From Acidobacteriota bacterium (GTDB taxonomy: Bacteria > Acidobacteriota > Terriglobia > Bryobacterales > UBA6623): DNA of 64,000 nucleotides. The DNA lies in the NCBI GenBank assembly GCA_016125275.1, contig WGMB01000017.1, positions 206,271 through 270,270 on the forward strand. The letters are read 5' to 3'. Each line of letters starts with the position of its first letter. Position 1 is the first letter of the stretch. Positions 49,099 to 56,163 of the stretch are shown piece by piece. The position numbers and the translations under genes were made by a program. The notes beneath the pieces are model-generated. The model searched no databases. It had not been told where the DNA came from and worked only from the letters and a program-made list of their open reading frames with translations.

Positions 49099-49874
49099 GT
49101 CTCAGTCGCTTCGTAGTCAGCGTGGGCCCCGGGACCTGTACGGGCGGCCAGTTCGTGCAACGTTTCTCAATGTCTCAATCGCTTCTTAGTCAGCGTGGGC
49201 CCCGGGACATGTGGACACCGTGGACACCAGCCAGATCGCCGACAAGGTCTCAATCGCTTCTTAGTCAGCGTGGGCCCCGGGACATTGTCCAAGAGTCTTT
49301 GTTGTCTTCCCGCCGCCGCTTGTCTCAATCGCTTCTTAGTCAGCGTGGGCCCCGGGACCTTGTGCTCATAGGAGGGATACTCTTGAGCAAACACCAGTCT
49401 CAATCGCTTCTTAGTCAGCGTGGGCCCCGGGACCCATTCAGCGGTGACCATGCGGATGGTCTTCCCCACGTCTCAATCGCTTCTTAGTCAGCGTGGGCCC
49501 CGGGACGTCGGAGTAGATGTATCCCTGCTTGAAGCAACGCTCCAGTCTCAATCGCTTCTTAGTCAGCGTGGGCCCCGGGACCAGGTTCTCGACCTGCTGC
49601 ACATCGAGCCGACGTGGTGTCTCAATCGCTTCTTAGTCAGCGTGGGCCCCGGGACTACGTATCGACGCTTTCGCATGAGCATGTGCACTGGGTCTCAATC
49701 GCTTCTTAGTCAGCGTGGGCCCCGGGACGCTGGCCATCGCACTCTCTGGGCGCACGACCAAGGGGTCTCAATCGCTTCTTAGTCAGCGTGGGCCCCGGGA
49801 CGCCACAAGTTCTACACGTTGCCGTGGCGAGACGACGGTCTCAATCGCTTCTTAGTCAGCGTGGGCCCCGGGAC
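49099..49874 (-). CRISPR. CRISPR array 2: 11 repeats of 37 bp, 10 spacers
   Basis: Repeats start at 49099, 49172, 49247, 49322, 49397, 49470, 49545, 49619, 49692, 49765 and 49838; spacers are 36-38 bp. The repeat differs from that of array 1 in the core (GCGTGGGCCCC). The leftmost copy is degenerate in its first half (CTCAGTCGCTTCG), as expected at the leader-distal end. The array is transcribed leftward toward cas2. Confidence 0.97.
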
Positions 49875-50075
49875 CCTGCCTTCTGCAAGACACTCCAAAA
49901 TCTACACTTAGGGGGCTGTTTTCCGCAACCCCACAAATGGAGCCCGTTCGAGGGCCCCAGCGAGCGTCCCCCAATCGGTCGGGACGACCGCAAGTCCCTT
50001 TGAATCAACGTATTCGCAACCTCCCCCTGCTTTCCGCCCGTCAGAAGAGTTATGCCATCTCGTTTGCAATCAGCG
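49875..50075 (-). promoter_or_regulatory. Leader of array 2
   Basis: About 201 bp between array 2 and the end of cas1. It carries the shared blocks at nearly the same distances as in leader 1: GCAACC at 51 bp, TTCGCAACCT near 142 bp and AGTTATGCCATCTCGTTT at 174 bp. Between the blocks the sequence has diverged freely. Confidence 0.8.
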
Positions 50076-50139
50076 TTTTACCGGAACTTTAAGGCTATTC
50101 CAGCGCCCGGATGATCCATCCGTTCGGCCCTCCACCGCG

Positions 50140-51222
50140 TCAGAGCCGGAGCGGTCGAGCATCGGATATCTGGCGCGGCCCCGATTCTTCCGGCGTTACC
50201 GCCGGTCCCCAGGTCTGCGCCGGGAGACCTGTTTCTAGGTCGCTGCGGAGGGCGCCGGCCAAGCCGGCGACGGCGTCGGCCAGAGCGGCGCGCCAGCCGC
50301 GTGGGGCGTCGGCGCGGCGTTCGGTGAGCAGGCGCTCATAGGCGTGTAAGTAACGCTTGAAGCCGTCAGGTGACAGGCGGAGGCGTCCGCCGCGGCCGGG
50401 CCGGAGGTCCTGAGCAAAGTCGGCGGCGTCGATCTGCCGCCGGTTGACGAGCGTCAGCGCGAGACGGTCCGCGACGGCTGGTCGAAACGGTTCCAGCAGG
50501 TCCAGCGCGAGCGATGGGCGGCCGTGGTCCGGCTGATGCAGAAAGCCGAGGTGGGGTTCGAGGCCGGCGGCTTCCGCCAGCGAGCGAATCTCACCCAGCA
50601 GCAAGCTGTAGCCGAGGCTGAGCAGGATGTTCAAGGGATCGCGAGGAGGGCGGCGGTTGCGTCCGTCAAAGGCGAGATCGCTGCGGTTGAGGGCGGCGAA
50701 GGCCGTCCAGTAGGAGCGGGCGGCTGCGCCTTCCACCCCAAGCAAAGTGGCTTGGTCAGCAGCCTGTTCGGCGCGGTCGACGCCGTCGAGCTGGGCCCGG
50801 ACGGCCGTCTCCAGCGCCGCCGCCGGGTAGTGGTCGCGGTAGTCGGAGAGCAGGGCGGCGGCTCGGCGCAGCTTGGCTTGGACGACGGCCTTGGCGAGCA
50901 GGAGGGCGGCGCCGGCGTCTGTGGCGGCGCGATATTGAGCGAGGCGAAGGTGGATGTTGCCAGGCTCAGCGGGGACGAGATGTCCCTTGAGTCGGCCGGT
51001 GCGCGTGTAGAGCGTGAGTCCGATGCCGCGATCGAGCAACTCGGAGAGGGCCTGTGTGGTGACCTGGACGGCGCCAAAGACGGCTACGCCGTCGGTTTCG
51101 CGGAGGCGGATCTCGGCGAGGCGCTGATCGTCCTTTTCGATCAGCAGTCGACCGCCACGCTTGCGGACAACGGCGCCCTGCTCCCGAATGTAGACTACGC
51201 CCACGGCGGGAGGATGGCACAC
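50140..51222 (-). CDS. cas1: CRISPR integrase Cas1
   Basis: 360 residues from GTG 51222; a GTG at 51204 (GVVYIREQ) is also possible. The N-terminal beta-sandwich is followed by the helical catalytic lobe with Glu164 (LLGVEGAAARSYW), His229 (LGFLHQPDHGRPSL) and Glu244 (DLLEPFRP), the expected metal-binding triad. It is not fused to the RT, which is a separate gene. Cas1 joins new spacers to the leader end of the arrays. It begins 21 bp after the degenerate end of array 3 and may be expressed from that array's leader. Confidence 0.96.
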   Translation of the reverse strand: MCHPPAVGVVYIREQGAVVRKRGGRLLIEKDDQRLAEIRLRETDGVAVFGAVQVTTQALSELLDRGIGLTLYTRTGRLKGHLVPAEPGNIHLRLAQYRAATDAGAALLLAKAVVQAKLRRAAALLSDYRDHYPAAALETAVRAQLDGVDRAEQAADQATLLGVEGAAARSYWTAFAALNRSDLAFDGRNRRPPRDPLNILLSLGYSLLLGEIRSLAEAAGLEPHLGFLHQPDHGRPSLALDLLEPFRPAVADRLALTLVNRRQIDAADFAQDLRPGRGGRLRLSPDGFKRYLHAYERLLTERRADAPRGWRAALADAVAGLAGALRSDLETGLPAQTWGPAVTPEESGPRQISDARPLRL

Positions 51223-51243
51223 CGGCTACGAGGGGTCAAGGGA

Positions 51244-51802
51244 ATGGAAACGCTTCTTGATCAGCGAGGGGCCCCAGGACGTGGTGGTACTTGAGTCCAC
51301 CACCGTCCAGAGCGAACCCGTCTCAATCGCTTCTTGATCAGCGAGGGCCCCGGGACGTACGCCCTTTTGGCGTCGAAGATTGAGCCCGACATCTACGTCT
51401 CAATCGCTTCTTGATCAGCGAGGGCCCCGGGACGGCCTCATGGCCATGCCGATGGACAACCACTTCAAGTCTCAATCGCTTCTTGATCAGCGAGGGCCCC
51501 GGGACGGTCTCATCGCGAAGCTCCAGCAGGTAAACTGGCGCGGTCTCAATCGCTTCTTGATCAGCGAGGGCCCCGGGACGTGGACACCGGCCAGATCGTG
51601 GCGATGACGGACGCGTCTCAATCGCTTCTTGATCAGCGAGGGCCCCGGGACTCTTCGCTGCGGAAGCGGCGGTGCCAGCCCTGTTCTTCGTCTCAATCGC
51701 TTCTTGATCAGCGAGGGCCCCGGGACAAAGAATGCGCCAGGCGCGAAGCTACTTGACCGATACGAGTCTCAATCGCTTCTTGATCAGCGAGGGCCCCGGG
51801 AC
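51244..51802 (-). CRISPR. CRISPR array 3: 7 repeats of 37 bp plus one degenerate repeat, 7 spacers
   Basis: Intact repeats start at 51320, 51397, 51469, 51543, 51615, 51690 and 51766; spacers are 35-40 bp. The repeat differs from the others at two regions (CTTCTTGATCAGCG and the core GCGAGGGCCCC). A clearly decayed copy at about 51244-51280 (AACGCTTCTTGATCAGCG kept, 5' end lost, a mutated CCCAGGAC end) marks the old, leader-distal end beside cas1. Confidence 0.97.
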
Positions 51803-52004
51803 CCTGCCCCTTGCAAGGTATTGAAAAGGATACGCTTAGTGGGCCGTTTTCCGCAACCCCGGTATTCGAGCCACTGCTGAGGCTCGGCGGACCGCTACGG
51901 AACTCCAGAATCGTCGACAACTCCTTTGGAATCAATGGTTCCGCAACCTCCCCCCTGCGGCAACCTCCGCGGACAGTTATGCTATCTATTCTGTTTTCAA
52001 TGAG
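51803..52004 (-). promoter_or_regulatory. Leader of array 3
   Basis: About 202 bp between array 3 and the end of the RT gene. It is the most diverged leader but keeps the start CCTGCCCCTTGCAAGG, CCGCAACCCC with GCAACC at 51 bp, CCGCAACCTC near 141 bp and AGTTATGCTATCTATT at 173 bp. Confidence 0.8.
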
Positions 52005-52064
52005 ATCCGGCAACGATTCCGGAAATCTCAGCGCTCGCGAGGCGGTATAACGTCCTTCGGCCGG

Positions 52065-53021
52065 TCACCACGCATTGTAGCGGCGCAGCCGGCGTTTCTC
52101 CTTCTCCGGGAAGAAACTTTCCGGCAACGACCTGGCCGAATGAAGGACGCGAAGCCGTTTCGGCCCGCCCGTACGCAGGGGCTGGAGCAGCAGGTCCTTC
52201 ATAAAGACAACGCCCAAGAACTTGAAGCCGTCGTCGTAGCGGACGATAGCGGTCTTCTCCGGGTGCAGCCGCAACTCGAGGCTCGCCAGTGTTTGTTCGG
52301 AGACCTCCCGGGCCAACGCGGCCTGCTTGCGGCTCTTGGCGAGCACGACAAAGTCGTCGGCGTAGCGTACGATCTGAAGTCCGGCGCCGAGTAAGGCTTC
52401 GTCGAGCGCGTCGAGACAGAGGTTGGCGAGTAGCGGTGAGATGACGGAGCCGAGCGGCAGTCCGAGGTCGGGGCGCTGGAGCCGGAGTCCGTCCCAGACA
52501 GCGTAGTCGAGCCAGAGGCGAACGAGGCGCAGGGCGAGCTCATCGGGTACGAGGGGAGCGAGGCGGGAAACGACGAGGTCCCGATCCACGGAAGAGAAGA
52601 AGTCGTGGATGTCGGCGTCGAGCAACCAGCGATAGCCCTCTAGGTAGCGCTGCCGAACGCGCCGGACAGCGTGCAGCACGCCGCGGCCGCGCCGGTAGCC
52701 GAAGGAGCAGTCTTCGAGCTCGGCTTCGACGAGGGGCTCGAGATAGCGGGCGACAGCCGTCTGGAGCACACGGTCTGCGACAGCGGGCACGAGCAGCGTG
52801 CGAGTGTGGGCCGAGCCGGGGCGCTTCTCGATGACGACTTGCCGCAGGGGCCAGGCGAAGTAGTCGCCGTCGAGCACAGACTCGCGGAGGGCGACGAGGC
52901 TGGACTCGAGATCGCGCTGGAAGGCCGGAACAGACACGCCGTCGGACCCGGCAGCGCCGTGGTTCTCGGCGACGCGGATGAAGGCGGATCGAAGAGCGGC
53001 TGCAGTAAGAAAGGGGTACAT
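52065..53021 (-). CDS. CRISPR-associated reverse transcriptase (group II intron-like)
   Basis: 318 residues. The RT fingers-palm order is complete: GAAGSDGV, SFGYRRGRGVLHAV, LLDADIHDFFSSVD (catalytic Asp), GLPLGSVISPLLANLCLD and the active-site YADD at 220-223 (IVRYADDFVVLAKS). No maturase X, DNA-binding or HNH domain follows and no intron RNA is seen. It stands at the head of the leftward RT-array-cas1 series. RTs of this lineage beside type III cas1 allow spacers to be captured from RNA. It is divergent from the effector operon. Confidence 0.92.
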   Translation of the reverse strand: MYPFLTAAALRSAFIRVAENHGAAGSDGVSVPAFQRDLESSLVALRESVLDGDYFAWPLRQVVIEKRPGSAHTRTLLVPAVADRVLQTAVARYLEPLVEAELEDCSFGYRRGRGVLHAVRRVRQRYLEGYRWLLDADIHDFFSSVDRDLVVSRLAPLVPDELALRLVRLWLDYAVWDGLRLQRPDLGLPLGSVISPLLANLCLDALDEALLGAGLQIVRYADDFVVLAKSRKQAALAREVSEQTLASLELRLHPEKTAIVRYDDGFKFLGVVFMKDLLLQPLRTGGPKRLRVLHSARSLPESFFPEKEKRRLRRYNAW

Positions 53022-53045
53022 GGAAAAAATACTCGCGATCCTCTA

Positions 53046-53075
53046 TTGACAGAGTTTCGTCTATCGGCGTACGCT
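53046..53075 (+). promoter_or_regulatory. Candidate promoter of the effector operon
   Basis: TTGACA (53046-53051) is followed after 18 bp by TACGCT (53070-53075), 41 bp upstream of the first start codon. The -35 is perfect; the -10 is poor. It lies in the 95-bp gap shared with the divergent RT gene. Confidence 0.35.
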
Positions 53076-53116
53076 GGCGGACTCCCGGTCCTGATTTGTC
53101 GTTCATCGCGCCCACG

Positions 53117-54757
53117 ATGTCCCACAAAATCAACATATTCGATCTCATTCTGTTTTGGCCGTTTGAGATCAGTGAAGAACAATCCAAAGACGGGGTCGGT
53201 CGAGAGGCTATCAAACAGCAGTTGACGGCTCAATCCGCCTGGCAGGAGTCGCTTGATCCGCTTCGGCGCGGCTGTACGGACCAGGATGATGGGTTCGCCT
53301 ACGCGGAGTGGTGCGAATTCCACCCCTCGGTTCGGCGGTTCTTGTACGGCGATTCGGCTGGGTCGGCCGAACGAGGTCCGGAACGGCCCTTCGACTTATA
53401 TCGCAGCGCGCGATCGAATAATCAGAAGCTCCGAATCGAGGAATCCGACTGCCAGATTGAATTTGCGATCCGGGACCTGCGACTGTATGTAGCCGATAAC
53501 GGGCTCGCCTTTGTGACATTGGATCTGACGGCGACGGCGCCGACAACGTGGCGGTTTGCGCTCAACGCGCTCTCGAAATTCCGAGCCATCTATCCGCAGT
53601 ATTATGAGGCGGTCGAAGAAGATGACCGCGTGAAAGGGTGGCGCGTCGGGGGGGCGTATGAAAGGATTCGCATCGAGCCGGAGGAAGCGGAGACGCCGTT
53701 CGAGAAGTTGCACCCGTCCGCCGAGGGGCGCGGCGCCGAGTTGAAGAAGGCCCTCGACGATCGGCAGCCGCCGATTCTGGGGCACTGGAGACGCCTGCTG
53801 CATCCGTTGCTGGATCTGGAGATCGGGCCGCACTTGCTGAGCGACCACCGGATGTCCGCGATGGTTTGGATGGGAGTGGAGGAGATCCACAAGCTCTCCA
53901 ACGACGACTGGATGGCATTGGCCGAGGCCGACGAGTTCGGCTTTTCGCCATACTCCGAAGCCTTCTTGTCAGAGGCGCTGCACGAGACGGCCTACGATCG
54001 CTGGTGGGATCAAAGGAAGGCCGAGGATCTGAAGCAGGATCACCGCTACGTGGTGGGCGAGAAGGTGCTTGCCAGCGTGAAAGGGCTGCCGCCCGGTGCG
54101 GTTCCGCCGTATGTAGAGAGGATACGTAAGAGCTGGCGGCGGCAGTACGCGCAGATGTATTTCGTGGCGCAGTTTCAGCGCGCCAGCCTGTTGGCGCTCC
54201 AAGACAGAGTGGCGGATGCGACGCCGCAGATCCGGCTGGATGGTAGTGGCGTGGTGTGCCGGGATGAGCGGAAGCTGCTGGAGAGGGTGGAAGAGCTGCA
54301 GGCTGCGATGGCGGTCTTTTCCAGCCGGTATTGGTTCCCGGAAGTTAGCAATCAGGTTCAGCCGCAGGATCTCTACGCCAAAGTCAAGAAAAAGCTGCGA
54401 TTGGAGGAGTTGTATAGCAGCGTACTGGAGGATAAGGCTCTGTTGGGGGCCTGGGTGACAGCTCGGGAAGAACGGCGCCGCGACAAATTCTGGAACAGAG
54501 TGAACTGGTTCTTCATTCCGATGAGCCTGCTTTTAAGTTTTCTCGGAGCTAACCTGATACTAGAGCCGGCCAAGAGCTTTGTAACGACTTCGAGGCTAGG
54601 CGATATCCTGCAGTGGCCGGCGCGTCTGTTTACCCACGCGATGTGGGTAGAGCTGGCTACTGCCGGCACGCTGACGCTGATACTCCTGGCGTCCTATACT
54701 GCATTTCACCTGTTGGAGCTATTCTGGCGAAAATTCCGGGATCGAAGAAGTCTATGA
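53117..54757 (+). CDS. CorA-like two-span membrane protein, putative type III CRISPR effector
   Basis: 546 residues from ATG 53117 (a TTG at 53096 is the alternative). A large soluble N-terminal part with long charged helices (for example YVERIRKSWRRQYAQMYFVA and KLRLEELYSSVLEDKALLGA) leads into two C-terminal membrane segments at about 464-483 and 511-535. The first ends in LSFLGAN, in the place where CorA channels carry the GMN motif. This topology matches CorA proteins. CorA homologues in other type III systems are membrane effectors gated by a nucleotide second messenger made by Cas10. Its stop overlaps the start of the Cas10-like gene (ATGA), so the link is strong. The CorA assignment rests on topology and position. 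Confidence 0.65.
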   Translation: MSHKINIFDLILFWPFEISEEQSKDGVGREAIKQQLTAQSAWQESLDPLRRGCTDQDDGFAYAEWCEFHPSVRRFLYGDSAGSAERGPERPFDLYRSARSNNQKLRIEESDCQIEFAIRDLRLYVADNGLAFVTLDLTATAPTTWRFALNALSKFRAIYPQYYEAVEEDDRVKGWRVGGAYERIRIEPEEAETPFEKLHPSAEGRGAELKKALDDRQPPILGHWRRLLHPLLDLEIGPHLLSDHRMSAMVWMGVEEIHKLSNDDWMALAEADEFGFSPYSEAFLSEALHETAYDRWWDQRKAEDLKQDHRYVVGEKVLASVKGLPPGAVPPYVERIRKSWRRQYAQMYFVAQFQRASLLALQDRVADATPQIRLDGSGVVCRDERKLLERVEELQAAMAVFSSRYWFPEVSNQVQPQDLYAKVKKKLRLEELYSSVLEDKALLGAWVTAREERRRDKFWNRVNWFFIPMSLLLSFLGANLILEPAKSFVTTSRLGDILQWPARLFTHAMWVELATAGTLTLILLASYTAFHLLELFWRKFRDRRSL

Positions 54758-56163
54758 CATATCTATGCGCCATCGAGGCGGTGAATCTCGACAACATGTT
54801 CTCCGACTGTGAGGACTTGAGTGCCACGCGGGGTGGCGGGCTGGCGATTCTGAACATTGGAGTACTGGCGGCGAAGGGGCTCGATTTGGCGCCTGATGAC
54901 TTGATTACCGCCGGGGCCTCCAAGGGGCTGCTGCGCGTGCGGGGTTCGGGGCCGGAGGATGTGGAACGCATCGTTCGTAGCGCGCTACTGGATGCGGCCC
55001 CAGAGATCCAGAGGCAGGTTCTCGCGCACGCCACGATCATGATCAAGGCCGTTCAGGAAGGCGTGCCAGAGGAGCTCTCTCAAAAGGTTGCGGAGTTGAC
55101 GGCCGGGATCCGGTTAGCGCAAATGAGGTCGGCGTCGGTGGCGTACCCCAAGCTCCATCAACGGGCGGTCTGCCGGACGGACAAGCTGCGCCCGGCCCGT
55201 CGCGAAAACGGGGAGAGCGACTTTACCGCTGCGCGAAGTGAGTGGGGCCGCGGCCAGAAGAGCCGCGTGATCGCGGAGATTTTGGGCGCGGACCGCCGGG
55301 TAACCCAGACGCTGGACGAGCTCTCGAGTCACGAACGGGGCGAGGGCCACCGGCTACACCATAAGATCGCAGTGTTGCGTTTTGACGGCAACGACTTTGG
55401 GGCGGCGGCCGACGAGTGTAAGACGCCGGAGGAGAAACGGGAATTCTCCGAGACCGTTCAGCGGGATCAGCGGCAGTTCTTCCACGACCTTCTCAGCGAG
55501 GATCCTGGTTCCTGGTTTTCGGATGACGGACTACAGATTGAGGTTGTGGTTTATGGAGGCGACGAGGTCACTTTCGTCACTCCGGCGTGGCTGGGCTGGC
55601 GGGCGTTGCGCAAGTTCTACGAGTGCGCCCAGAAATGGAAGCGCCCCAAGACGGGAATGCCCCTGACGTACGGCGGCGGCGTTGTATTCTGCCACTACAA
55701 AGCGCCAATCCACGCGATCAAGCGGTTGGCGAGCGACTTGGCGGATGAGGCCAAGGAGCGGGCAAGGGCGGCGACCGGGAACAAAGGCAACTTCGCGATG
55801 GTGCAGGTGCTGGAGAGTTTCGACGCGATTGGGCAGGACTTGGGGGATTTTCTGACGGACCGGTACGGGAAGGTCGGCGGGCGTTTAGAGGTAGGACTAG
55901 AGGCAGTCGAGATTCTGGGGGACAACATGGATTGCTGGCGCTCCACGCTGTCTCGGCGCAAGCTTCACGAGACAGTGGAAAAGGCGCTAAACGGGGATCC
56001 GTTGGATGCGAAAGAGGCGGTTAGGGAGCTCGTCGAATCTAAGGGGAGCGGAACGGACGTCGTCACGGAGCCGATCGGGAATCTCATCGAGCGAGTTGGT
56101 GGACCGGTCGCCTTTGTTCACATGTTGGAGTTTTGGGACTACGCGGCTGGAGAGCAGCGATGA
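54754..56163 (+). CDS. cas10: Reduced Cas10-like protein (palm domains, GGDE motif, no HD domain)
   Basis: 469 residues from ATG 54754; typical Cas10 proteins are about 700-1000. The start (YLCAIEAVNLDNMFSDCEDL, then SATRGGGLAIL) resembles the first Cas10 palm segment with its R-G-G helix. A second palm begins at about 205 (AVLRFDGNDFG) and holds GGDE at 268-271 (VVVYGGDEVTFVTP), where active Cas10 has GGDD. CHYKAPIHAIKRLASDLADE, also characteristic of Cas10/Cmr2, follows. There is no N-terminal HD nuclease. It is probably the large subunit and second-messenger synthase of the complex. Both junctions are ATGA overlaps. Confidence 0.75.
   Translation: MTYLCAIEAVNLDNMFSDCEDLSATRGGGLAILNIGVLAAKGLDLAPDDLITAGASKGLLRVRGSGPEDVERIVRSALLDAAPEIQRQVLAHATIMIKAVQEGVPEELSQKVAELTAGIRLAQMRSASVAYPKLHQRAVCRTDKLRPARRENGESDFTAARSEWGRGQKSRVIAEILGADRRVTQTLDELSSHERGEGHRLHHKIAVLRFDGNDFGAAADECKTPEEKREFSETVQRDQRQFFHDLLSEDPGSWFSDDGLQIEVVVYGGDEVTFVTPAWLGWRALRKFYECAQKWKRPKTGMPLTYGGGVVFCHYKAPIHAIKRLASDLADEAKERARAATGNKGNFAMVQVLESFDAIGQDLGDFLTDRYGKVGGRLEVGLEAVEILGDNMDCWRSTLSRRKLHETVEKALNGDPLDAKEAVRELVESKGSGTDVVTEPIGNLIERVGGPVAFVHMLEFWDYAAGEQR

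Noticed and set aside
49122..50003. Plus-strand frames encoding repeated SQSLLSQRGPRD units
   Set aside because: These are translations of the CRISPR repeats themselves, not proteins.
52065..53021. Retron, diversity-generating retroelement or group II intron RT
   Set aside because: No msr/msd, template/variable repeats, maturase domain or intron RNA; the neighbours are cas1 and CRISPR arrays.
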